Assembly (NCBI RefSeq): GCF_000403455.2
Contig: NZ_KE159770.1
Location: 200,533 to 264,532 of the forward strand
Length of the DNA: 64,000 nt
Reading direction: 5' to 3'
Source: Dorea sp. 5-2
GTDB lineage: Bacteria > Bacillota > Clostridia > Lachnospirales > Lachnospiraceae
Shown: in pieces, positions 53,339 through 61,514 of the stretch
Numbering within the stretch: the first letter of the stretch is position 1
Layout of the letters: each line of letters starts with the position of its first letter
Program-made: the position numbers and the translations under genes
The notes under the pieces: generated by a model
Databases searched by the model: none
What the model was told of the DNA's origin: nothing
What the model saw: the letters and a program-made list of their open reading frames with translations, nothing else

Positions 53339-55549
53339 TTATTCATTTCCCGAAGGGATCTGCGTAACTATCGTATCCAACCTTGCCTGCTGCTCTGTAT
53401 CTCCTGCACGGATCGTATAGACTCCGCCCGCCGCAAGCTCCGGCGAAGATACCGCGAACCACTGCGCCGGCTTCTTAAGCGTGATCTCTGCAACGGCCTC
53501 TCCTTCGCCGCCGTACACGGAGATTACGGTTCCTGCCTCCGCCGGTTCCTCCATATTCCATACAAGCACCTGCTGGGTGGAGTCTTCGCTTGGATTCTGT
53601 ACCATTCCCGCGCTTCCTGTTCCTAGGAATGTCCCTCCCGTGATCTTACATACAGACGCATAATCTAAAGTACCGTTTCCTCCGCTGACAGGTCCCTCCA
53701 CCGTAAGTGTTCCGCCGTTTATGATAATCTCTCCGTTGGCATCCAGCCCGTCGCCGTCCGCATCCACATATATGTTTCCTGTGTTAAACGTCATAACGGC
53801 GCCCTGGTCTTCTTCCGCCTTTCCATCATTATGAAGCGCCGCATTGATGCCGTCGTCAGAAGCCTTCACCTGGATATCGCCGCCGTTGACCTCGATCTCA
53901 AAGCCTTCCATCCCTTCATAACTCTGCAATACATCAATAGCACCGCCGTCAACCGTCAGCTTCTGATCCGCATGGATCCCGTCGTCTCCCGTAAGGATCG
54001 AAAATACACCGCCTTTTATCGTCACATTCTGATCACTGTGTATCGCGTCATCGCAGGAATCCAGCGAATATTCGCCGCCTGCTATGACCAGATCTACATA
54101 AGACTTCATCGCCTTGGTACTTTTCGTATCTTCCTCTGACGATGCTTCTCCTTCCAAGCCTTCGTCCGGAACCGTTCCCGGATCCTGATTTTCCGGCGGC
54201 ATCCTTCTCGAATCGTCACTTTCTGCTACTCCTTCCGGAACCGCTCCCGAATCCTGGTTTTCCGAAGGCTTCCATCCCGAATCATCACTTTCTGCCTCTC
54301 CTTCCGGAACTGATTCCGGCGGCTGGATTTCTGGCGGCTTCCTTCCCAGGCTGTCACCTTCTGTCCCTTCATCTGGAATCGTTCCCGGCTCCTGGCTTTC
54401 CGAAGGCATCCTTCCCGCGCCGTCACTTCCTGCACCTTCGTCTGGAATCGTTCCCGGCTTCTCTGGTATCGCCTCCGAACCGTCACTTCCTGCCTCTCCT
54501 TCCGGAACTATCCCCGGCGCCTCCTCCGGTCCGCCGCCTGCCGGCGGCATCCTGCGTCCTTCATTCCCCGCCCCGCCGGCTCTCTCTTCTGCATTTTCAC
54601 TTCCGCCGCCTGTCACAATCTCTATATTCCCGTCATTGATCCGAAGAAGTGTCTCAGCCTGGATCCCGTCTCCCCCTGCGGTAATCTCAAAGGAACCGTC
54701 TTCGATCAGAACATATCCCTTATCCGGTTCCTCCCAATTCGAAGCCTTGATCCCGTCGTCACCGCTTTCAATGGTAAAATTCCCGTTCTTCACCGACACG
54801 CTGTCCTTGCCTACGATCCCGTCATCCGCCGCCGAGAGGATATATGTACCGGTAACAAATTTCAGATCATCCTTACAATGCACCGCATGATCATAGTTCC
54901 CGGTAACCTTCAAAGTTCCCGTCCCGTTGAAGGTCAGATCGTCCTTGGCAAAAACTGTCGCATCGGGTTCATCGCCGCCTTCCTTCTCATACTGATATTC
55001 CTGCGCATCCGCAAGGATATTCTCCGTACCGTCCGCCAAAGTGATGATCACATCGCCGCCTTTGCTATACAAAGGCGAAGAACTGCCGCATGTAACATTG
55101 ACGCCGCCAAGCACCAGCCTGACCACATCATCCTTCTTAGCGTCCACAATGATCTGTCCGTCTTCTAGTGTTCCTGAAAAGTAATACGTTCCTTCTCCTG
55201 TTATCGTAACCGCATTTCCATTTATCCGGATATGTTCCATACCGCTGTCCGTATCGGACGAGCTCTCTTTTGATACGGAAGCTTCTGCTGCCAGTCCTTT
55301 CTCCTCCATCGTTATCTTGTCTTTTTCCAGATGAAAGAATACCGTGTCTTCTTCCTCCCATGTATCGTCGAGCTTCTCTTCACTATATCTGCCGCTTGTC
55401 AGCGTAACTTTATTTACAGACGCATGTCCGTCGGTCTTTGTGGTTTCTGCAGCCTCCGCCTTCGGAACTTCCTCGGTCCTGCCGCATCCTGCCGTAGTAC
55501 ATACCAATAATAAACTCATCCAAACCACGAGACTTTTCCTGTCCTTCAT
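53339..55549 (-). CDS. Carbohydrate-binding (DUF4353) lipoprotein with 23-aa repeats
   Basis: 736 residues from ATG at 55549 (GGGGAGAG upstream). A lipoprotein signal ends in CTTAGC|GR, with Cys about residue 22. Two beta-helical DUF4353 blocks (VTITGEGTYYFSGTLEDGQI to QAETLLRINDGNIEIVTGGG, and YSLDSCDDAIHSDQNVTIKG to VQNPSEDSTQQVLVWNM) contain repeated D-D-G-I-x-A motifs. Between them lies a low-complexity Pro/Glu/Gly segment of five 23-residue repeats (PGTIPDEGAGSDGAGRMPS and variants). It follows VTC-like and DUF4956 genes; related proteins carry CotH or carbohydrate-binding domains in that setting. Surface-exposed; role unknown. Confidence 0.82.
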   Translation of the reverse strand: MKDRKSLVVWMSLLLVCTTAGCGRTEEVPKAEAAETTKTDGHASVNKVTLTSGRYSEEKLDDTWEEEDTVFFHLEKDKITMEEKGLAAEASVSKESSSDTDSGMEHIRINGNAVTITGEGTYYFSGTLEDGQIIVDAKKDDVVRLVLGGVNVTCGSSSPLYSKGGDVIITLADGTENILADAQEYQYEKEGGDEPDATVFAKDDLTFNGTGTLKVTGNYDHAVHCKDDLKFVTGTYILSAADDGIVGKDSVSVKNGNFTIESGDDGIKASNWEEPDKGYVLIEDGSFEITAGGDGIQAETLLRINDGNIEIVTGGGSENAEERAGGAGNEGRRMPPAGGGPEEAPGIVPEGEAGSDGSEAIPEKPGTIPDEGAGSDGAGRMPSESQEPGTIPDEGTEGDSLGRKPPEIQPPESVPEGEAESDDSGWKPSENQDSGAVPEGVAESDDSRRMPPENQDPGTVPDEGLEGEASSEEDTKSTKAMKSYVDLVIAGGEYSLDSCDDAIHSDQNVTIKGGVFSILTGDDGIHADQKLTVDGGAIDVLQSYEGMEGFEIEVNGGDIQVKASDDGINAALHNDGKAEEDQGAVMTFNTGNIYVDADGDGLDANGEIIINGGTLTVEGPVSGGNGTLDYASVCKITGGTFLGTGSAGMVQNPSEDSTQQVLVWNMEEPAEAGTVISVYGGEGEAVAEITLKKPAQWFAVSSPELAAGGVYTIRAGDTEQQARLDTIVTQIPSGNE
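54165..54510. repeat. 69-bp tandem repeats in the lipoprotein gene
   Basis: TC(C/T)GGAA starts at 54165, 54234, 54303, 54372 and 54441, exactly 69 bp apart, with a sixth after 60 bp. In-frame, so array length may vary between strains. Confidence 0.88.
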
Positions 55550-55563
55550 ATATCTACTCTCCC

Positions 55564-56238
55564 CTATAATTCTTCTTGTATGGCTGCCCTTCGTCCGCAG
55601 ATGACCGTCAGATTTCCGTTCCTGCATCTGATCGCATCCAACATCTCCTTTTCTCTCCGAAGATCCTTGAGCACGATATGATACTCTAACTCATACATAC
55701 TTCCAAGATTCGTCGTCTTCACCCTCTGCAGGTCGCACTGATCCGTATACTGCCGGAAAATATCATCAAAGATCTCCGTATAATCCAGATGTTCTGCTAT
55801 AGTGACCCGGAGATCCTTACGCTCCCTTTTTGACTCTCCAAACCGTGTCTTTTCCAACAGCAAGAACACTCCGCCTATGATCGCCGTCATAAGAACGGCA
55901 AAACTGAGAAATCCCATCCCTGTCGCCAGTCCTGCCGCCATGGCAAAGAAGATCACCGCCATTTCCTTTGACGATCCCGGAACCGAACGGAACCGGACCA
56001 GGCTGAAGGCTCCGAGCACCGCGACACTGGTACCAAGATTCCCGTTTACTAGCATGATGATCATCTGAACCAATACAGGGAGCAATACAAGCGTCACCAT
56101 AAAATTCTTGCTGCATGTCCCCTGAATCCCATAGGCCGCCGAGATCAGAATCCCCAGCAGCAAAGAAACTGCCATACACAATACCGCGTTCTGAACCGTA
56201 AGGCTTCCTTCCACTCCCGTTAATATACTTGTGAACAT
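55564..56238 (-). CDS. DUF4956 membrane protein
   Basis: 224 residues. Four membrane helices in the first ~130 residues (LCMAVSLLLGILISAAYGIQ; MVTLVLLPVLVQMIIMLVNG; SVAVLGAFSLVRFRSVPGSS; MGFLSFAVLMTAIIGGVFLL), then a cytoplasmic domain with beta strands (LGSMYELEYHIVLKDLRREK). The FSLVRFRSVPGSSKEM segment is the DUF4956 hallmark. It overlaps the VTC-type gene by 19 nt, so co-translation is likely. Presumed membrane partner of the VTC enzyme. Confidence 0.88.
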   Translation of the reverse strand: MFTSILTGVEGSLTVQNAVLCMAVSLLLGILISAAYGIQGTCSKNFMVTLVLLPVLVQMIIMLVNGNLGTSVAVLGAFSLVRFRSVPGSSKEMAVIFFAMAAGLATGMGFLSFAVLMTAIIGGVFLLLEKTRFGESKRERKDLRVTIAEHLDYTEIFDDIFRQYTDQCDLQRVKTTNLGSMYELEYHIVLKDLRREKEMLDAIRCRNGNLTVICGRRAAIQEEL

Positions 56239-56948
56239 ATCCGCTCCTCCTCACTTTCTGTTTCGCTTTGCAGGAACCGGGCATAGACCGCCCCATATTT
56301 CGAAAAAGACATGGGGTAGATCTGAAGTTCTCCCAGAAGAGCCGCAAGCCAGATCGGATACGCAGACGGCACTTTGATCTCCATCAGATAACCGCCCGGA
56401 TCCAGGACCTGACATTCCCCGTCGTAAGAAAGCTCCAGACGATGGCTCCGGCTCCTGATCTTCCGGTCTATGGTGATCCGCAAGCTCTCATCCTCATTTC
56501 CAACGTACGCCTCTCTGTCATAAGCAAGATATACCCTTGGCTGCGGCTGATAGAACCTGATAAAATAATCAATCTCCTTTAAGATCTGGGACTTCTCCTC
56601 CGTGAATACCCCGGACTCCAGATACGACCGCGCCTGTGTCATGGGAAGCTGCGTCCTCCGCTTATAGACCACGCCCTGGTACTTCTTCTTGATCTCCAGA
56701 AATACCTTACTGTCATCCCTTATCTCTCCATAGCCGCGCAGCCGGAACTTCTCTTTATATTTCGGTTTGTCCAGCGATCTGCGTATCAGTTCATAATCCT
56801 CCGTATCATAATAGATATTGCGGATTGTATGCAAGCCGTATCCGTCTATATGGATCTTCTCTCCCGCGGCAGCCAGGAACAGTTCATACTGCTTCTGATT
56901 CAGGCGATACTTCTTTTCCACTCGTTCAAACACATTCTGTTCACTCAT
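56220..56948 (-). CDS. VTC-domain protein (polyphosphate polymerase-like)
   Basis: 242 residues. The VTC tunnel motifs are visible: R/EKKYRLNQKQYELFLAA (N-term), YYDTEDYELIRRSLDKPKYK, EKFRLRGYG, FLEIKKKYQGVVYKRR, Y-L-A-Y-D-R-E and YLMEIKVPSAYP near the end, all rich in the basic/acidic residues that bind the phosphate chain and metal in eukaryotic Vtc4. Whether it makes polyphosphate in this organism is not shown. Start overlaps a short upstream frame (ATATGA). Confidence 0.85.
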   Translation of the reverse strand: MSEQNVFERVEKKYRLNQKQYELFLAAAGEKIHIDGYGLHTIRNIYYDTEDYELIRRSLDKPKYKEKFRLRGYGEIRDDSKVFLEIKKKYQGVVYKRRTQLPMTQARSYLESGVFTEEKSQILKEIDYFIRFYQPQPRVYLAYDREAYVGNEDESLRITIDRKIRSRSHRLELSYDGECQVLDPGGYLMEIKVPSAYPIWLAALLGELQIYPMSFSKYGAVYARFLQSETESEEERICSQVY

Positions 56949-57139
56949 ATCCCAAATCTCCTCACATTAACAAATAGATACTCCCGGAATCTCTTTCCCT
57001 GATCTGTGAGATGATACTCAGGCACAAAGAAGATCCCGGGAGTACTTGAATTACTACCCGCTTATTTTAATAAGAAAATATGGGAAATATATGGTCAAAC
57101 TGTGAAAAAAAGGTGAAAGGCAAACCGGCAATAAATCCA

Positions 57140-57951
57140 TTAAAGCAGCCATTCCTCCATCGTATCCGCCACCGTACTCGTATAGCTGATCTCTTCTACC
57201 GACTCTGAAGCTATGATATCTTTCTTTCCTACCTCCGTATCATTCAGATAATACTTCGCTTCGCCTATTTTATCTCCTTTCTTGATCGGCGCCCGTAATT
57301 TCTTTTTTATGGACACCTTTCGTTCCATTCCTTTCAGATCCGCCCCTGTAGTGTCAATATAGGTAAATGGTTCTTTCTGCTCCGCTTTAACGGTATCCTC
57401 CACACCCTTTGCAATCTTGACCGGTTTGACCGTTTGGGGCGAATCCTCTTTGTATTTATTACATTTTCCGAATCCATAATTGCAGAGCGTGATCGCGTCT
57501 CTGACGCGCGCCTTACTGTCTTCTGCCGCCATAATGACCGCGATCAGTTCCATATCGTCCTTTTTTGCCGTCGCCGACACACAGAACTTCGCCTGGCTGG
57601 TAGAGCCTGTCTTAAGCCCGGTGGCATATTCATACTGCCGTATCAGTTTGTTCGTATTCGTCAGCCCGAACTCTGACGTTCCCTTCTTTGTCGTATGCGT
57701 GATATTCTCCATCCAGATGTTACAATACTCATAGATCTGTGGATATCTGGAGATAAGCTCTCTCGACATCAGCGCAATATCCCTTGCCGTCGTCAGATGT
57801 CCGTCCGCATCCAGTCCGTTGCAGTTTACAAAATGCGTATTTTCCATACCAAGCCCTTTTGCCCTCTCGTTCATCTGCGCTACGAACTCTTCCTCGTTGC
57901 CGCAGATCTGTTCAGCCATTGCCACACAGGCGTCGTTGAAAAATAGTAGAC
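57140..57951 (-). pseudogene. D-alanyl-D-alanine carboxypeptidase (DacF type), catalytic N-terminus missing
   Basis: Homology begins at FNDACVAMAEQICGNEEEFV, which is inside the S-x-N motif, and runs to the usual C-terminus: KTG box (GLKTGSTSQAKFCVSA), then the C-terminal beta domain (KVSIKKKLRAPIKKGDKIGE; GKKDIIASESVEEI). The leader peptide, the S-x-x-K Ser and the first residue of S-x-N are gone. The sequence upstream of the join is unrelated and contains repeat copy B. The remaining ATG at 57925 could give a 261-residue inactive protein. Confidence 0.75.
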
Positions 57952-58027
57952 CGCTTTAACCGGCTGATCCTCTTATGACGGCGCGTACATGCATTTTTAT
58001 GCCTGCAACAAAAAAACGACACCGACT

Positions 58028-58072
58028 ATTTATTCCCGCGAGCAACGAGCCAAGCGGACATGCTTACATGCA
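58028..58072 (-). repeat. Palindromic repeat element, copy B (half)
   Basis: The minus strand reads ATGCATGTAAGCATGTCCGC-like sequence followed by TTGGCTCGTTGCTCGCGGG, matching the right arm of copy A (6440-6485). The other arm is not recognisable here. The flanks differ from copy A. Confidence 0.55.
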
Positions 58073-58203
58073 CATTTGACTCATGATCAGTGCCGTCTTG
58101 TGTCATCCATCTTACGCCCGCCCTGACAAGTACTCGCGGTATCCCGGCCTGCCGGCGGCAACCAGATCAAGATTCTTTATCTCCCAATTCAGAGTAAATA
58201 GGG

Positions 58204-58500
58204 CTATTCCGTTGTGTCGTCACCGGAGGCGTTCAACAGCTTCTGGTACTCTGCATAAGTCTCGGGAGAATACTTCTCCATCGCATATAGATACTCCCCT
58301 CTGCCGTCCTCATGCACATAACCATCGCCATCCACACAAATCTCATTTTTTACCTGATACTCCATCTTACAGGAACCAACGCGTTTCCCTTCCATGCCAA
58401 TCCTGGCAATGGAACGCATAGCATCCATGAACTGCCCCGCAAGGTACTCTGCCTTTTCAATCCCCAGACTAATCCGTGCCAGCCGGTCTGCCTCCTCCAC
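58204..58500 (-). CDS. Hypothetical protein fragment, 98 aa
   Basis: RISLGIEKAEYLAGQFMDAM and RSIARIGMEGKRVGSCKMEY and VKNEICVDGDGYVHEDGRGE read as a real, moderately acidic coding region, but I do not recognise the family. The frame continues upstream to a stop at 58535-58537 without an ATG (DLLPNNVHGVEEAD); GTG at 58500 has no convincing ribosome site. A truncated 5' end is likely. Confidence 0.45.
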   Translation of the reverse strand: MEEADRLARISLGIEKAEYLAGQFMDAMRSIARIGMEGKRVGSCKMEYQVKNEICVDGDGYVHEDGRGEYLYAMEKYSPETYAEYQKLLNASGDDTTE

Positions 58501-58536
58501 ACCATGAACATTGTTCGGAAGGAGATCATATCTTCT

Positions 58537-58911
58537 TTAAATCTTATATTTTCCCCCTTCCAAAAACTCACTTGCTTCATCTTTGGTCAGCTGATATCTT
58601 TCTATCAATTGTTCTATAATGGTTTCATCAGGAATCAACAGCGACTTAAGGCTATCGATCAATGCCTGTATTCCCTGCAGCCTGCTTTCTCTTCTTCCTT
58701 CTTCTCTTCCTTCTTCTCTTCCTTCTTCTCTTCCTTCTTCCAATAATAATTCTGCAACCTGCGTCATACGTACAACCTCCTTAATATATTTTGCTGTTTC
58801 AGTGTCAATAATTTTATCAGCAAATACCAATATTCCAGATAATACAAATGCCTTTTCTTCTTTATCCGCAATCTTCTTTGCCAGTTCAACTGCTTCTTTT
58901 TCCCTGATCAC
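58537..58911 (-). CDS. Rpn/PDDEXK-type transposase-like protein, C-terminal part only
   Basis: 124 residues. The helical segment (ELAKKIADKEEKAFVLSGIL; KEVVRMTQVAELLLEEGREE) and the EGREEGREEGREEGRR repeat are typical of the C-terminus of recombination-promoting nuclease (Rpn) family proteins. The PD-(D/E)XK nuclease domain that should precede it is missing; the frame opens at GTG overlapping the HipA-like gene's stop (GTGA). It may be a leftover that became coupled to the kinase gene. Confidence 0.55.
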   Translation of the reverse strand: MIREKEAVELAKKIADKEEKAFVLSGILVFADKIIDTETAKYIKEVVRMTQVAELLLEEGREEGREEGREEGRRESRLQGIQALIDSLKSLLIPDETIIEQLIERYQLTKDEASEFLEGGKYKI

Positions 58912-59984
58912 TTGCCCGCCCTTAGCTTACCTTCTCTTTCAAGTACCTGTCCCCACTGTTCCTCACTCAGAAATTCAGGATTCCCCATTTCCCTCAGACG
59001 TCTTACCTCACCCCCCAACTCCCTCTGCGCCTCTACAGCCGCCTCAAATAGTGTAACCGGCTCTTTCGTTGTCTGTGAGATCACATTTTCGTATGGCGCA
59101 AACCCATGGTCATGGTCGAACAACGGACAATACCCTGTCAGTTTCCCTGTTTCATTTTCCATGAAAAATCCCCAGTTCTGTTCATGCCGGTCATTGTTAT
59201 TCAAGATATAGTCTGCAATCTGCATTTGCAGATAGGATTCAGGGTCTATTTTCTTTGCCTCTTTATAGGCGTCTAACCCATAGGATTCACAGAAGATATG
59301 GAAATCCTCAAATGTCACCAGTGAGAGGTCTTCCGACGTAAATAATCTGGCATTTACAATCTTCTCTCCCACTCCTTCTATCCACTGTTTCCGTTCTTCT
59401 GATACATACAATCCGATTTCTTTCTCTTCCGACACCTGATAAGGAATATGGCGGATTCCCAATACCGACAGAATCTCATCTGACGGGACCTCGTATTTTC
59501 CCACCTTGTGCAAATACAGTCCGTCTTCTCTGCGGATCCATCCCTTTGCGCTGGCTCCCAACGTGGTAAGCTCAGGAGTATGAATCTCCTGCCTGTCCAT
59601 CGCTCTCGCTTCATAATGAACATTTCTTCCGGAAAGGGAGATCTCTGTGATAAAAAGGGATAAGGGGTTCTGAAATATATTAACCTCATCCCATGTTTTT
59701 TCATCCCTTTCATCCCGGATCCAATAGGAATCCGTAAGGCTCAGTCCCCTGCAGGCTTTACAGATTCCATACCGATTACTCTGCGGCAGACGGAGTGTGT
59801 TCAGAATCTCCTTGGCATAACTGCGTCCGATCGATAATGTGCGGTTCGCCGCCCATTCCATAAACTCTACGAAGGTAAGGTTTTCTTTTCTTATAGCAAA
59901 AGGAAGCCGGTCAAAATCCAATATGGTACAGCTCCCATTGTCCTGTATCGTAAGTAATGGTTTGTCTTTTAATAATAACTGCAT
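58908..59984 (-). CDS. HipA-like kinase-fold protein
   Basis: 358 residues from ATG at 59984; an upstream ATG at 60002 is possible. The kinase-like C-terminus shows DYILNNNDRHEQNWGFFMEN (catalytic-loop D-R-H-x-x-N, about residue 265) and YCPLFDHDHGFAPYE (metal-binding DxD, about 295), the HipA/PI3K-fold pattern. The N-terminus (LLTIQDNGSCTILDFDRLPF) is family-specific and not the classical HipA subdomain. There is no HipB next to it. Such orphan kinases are common in Lachnospiraceae; target unknown. Confidence 0.75.
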   Translation of the reverse strand: MQLLLKDKPLLTIQDNGSCTILDFDRLPFAIRKENLTFVEFMEWAANRTLSIGRSYAKEILNTLRLPQSNRYGICKACRGLSLTDSYWIRDERDEKTWDEVNIFQNPLSLFITEISLSGRNVHYEARAMDRQEIHTPELTTLGASAKGWIRREDGLYLHKVGKYEVPSDEILSVLGIRHIPYQVSEEKEIGLYVSEERKQWIEGVGEKIVNARLFTSEDLSLVTFEDFHIFCESYGLDAYKEAKKIDPESYLQMQIADYILNNNDRHEQNWGFFMENETGKLTGYCPLFDHDHGFAPYENVISQTTKEPVTLFEAAVEAQRELGGEVRRLREMGNPEFLSEEQWGQVLEREGKLRAGK

Positions 59985-60025
59985 AAAATCCATCCTTTCC
60001 ATTGAGCCAGCTTTTTGCCGCGCAC

Positions 60026-61348
60026 TCAGACTACAACTTCCAGAATCCTCTTCCCGTCACCCAAAACTTCTTTTATCCCCCTTACTTTCTTTTTATTAAA
60101 ATTAAAACTTAACAGATATCCTCCGTTCACATGGTACGCCTCCAGATATTCCGCAAGCTGCCTTTCGCCGCGCTTGTTATATTCATCTCCCCGCCATATT
60201 TTGATTTCTACAATATACTGCCGTCCATGATAATCCACGATTATATCTGTACGTCTATGGTCTCTGGTCCTGGATTCGATATAATAATTCCCGACACCAT
60301 TTATGATCGGTTTTAAAAACAAAAGAAAAAATTTACGTCCATTATCTTCACATTGTTCCTTTCGAAAAAATCTGGCTGTCCATTTCCTCTTCGGATAAAA
60401 ACAAATTATAAAGGCGGGTTTCAAATAACCGATTTGCGATCACCGCCATCCCATTCTCATTTTTTACAAATTTTTTTCAGACAAGAGAATTTTTACCGCC
60501 TCAAGGAAGCCTTCTTTCGTCCACACAGCCACTCTGTCGGGGAAACCTTCATTCCCAGCAATCCTCTCATCCATGATCTGGCAAAGACGTGACACTAAAA
60601 AAGGATATCCCGAAGTATATTCATACACCAAGCTCGATATGTATCTTACATCCATACCGGTGTGGTAATCTTTTTCATACTCTGCGATCATACCGAAAAT
60701 ATCCGGCACAGAAAAACTCATATCAACATTAAAATCTGCCGCAATATTCCATGGGCTGTTTACCTTACGTTCTTCCCCTCCCCCAATCTTCCGTTTAAGG
60801 TTTTTCACATCATACACCCCTGCAAGGATCACGGATCGGAACGTGGGCGTAACATCCCTGTCTATATAGTAAGCCCTTAACTGAGCCAGAAAATCCAGAA
60901 ATACCTGATTATTTGCCGCACTGTCCACCTCGTCGATCATCAATACAACCGGTTTTAAAGACACGGCACAGATGTCGCTTAAATTTTCAAATAGTTCCAA
61001 CAGTTCAAGACTATCACTATGGTTCTTAATAAGGTCAGATAATACTTCTTCACTTCCACGTATTGACCGCAGGAATAATTTTGCAAAAGCAATAGAAAAT
61101 ATATTCTCATTCCGGAATTTCGTATCTCCCATTTTCTGGAAGTCCAGGCTTACCACCAGATACTCTTTATCTAATGCCTTCTTTAACGCACGTAAGGCAG
61201 TTGTCTTTCCATATTGGCGGGCGCGGTTGATCGTAAAATATTCTCCCTTTACCACCAGGCTTTTCATTTCTTCTAACCGTCCGCCAATATCTACCATATA
61301 ATGAAGCTGTGGTTTACAATCTGCTGTTGTATTGAATACTTTTCCCAT
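60026..61348 (-). pseudogene. AAA-ATPase with C-terminal PDDEXK nuclease, broken in two places
   Basis: From ATG 61348 (GGGGGG upstream): Walker A-like INRARQYGKTTALRALKKAL, Walker B VVLMIDEVDSAAN, ATPase C-terminus to SEKNL, then TAA. A second frame (NGMAVIANRLFETRLYNLFL) follows at once, stops, and a third frame carries the nuclease: FFLLFLKPIINGVGNYYIES, TDIIVDYHGRQYIVEIKIWR (D...ExK motif) and SFNFNKKKVRGIKEV. In homologues these are one protein of ~500-550 residues; here 60-80 residues are missing at the breaks. Confidence 0.78.
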
Positions 61349-61481
61349 CACACATCCCCCCTGTCATAACATTATTATAAATTATAATGCATAACCGATG
61401 CCAACTGTAACATCCTTCGTTTCCTTCTATATATAATATAGCCGATTTTCCTTCATTTGTACACCGTCTCCCGAAAGAAGA

Positions 61482-61514
61482 TCAGGGGTTACTCTGACGA
61501 TCCTGAACCCCTGA
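61482..61514 (-). terminator. Possible terminator at the recombinase 3' end
   Basis: TCAGGGGTT and AACCCCTGA form a perfect 9-bp stem spanning the last codons and the stop. The minus-strand tail is TCTTCTTTC, a modest U-tract. Confidence 0.4.

Noticed and set aside
53339-55549. Repeats at 54165-54510 as a CRISPR or satellite array
   Set aside because: Period is exactly 69 bp without unique spacers and encodes 23-residue repeats in an intact lipoprotein frame.
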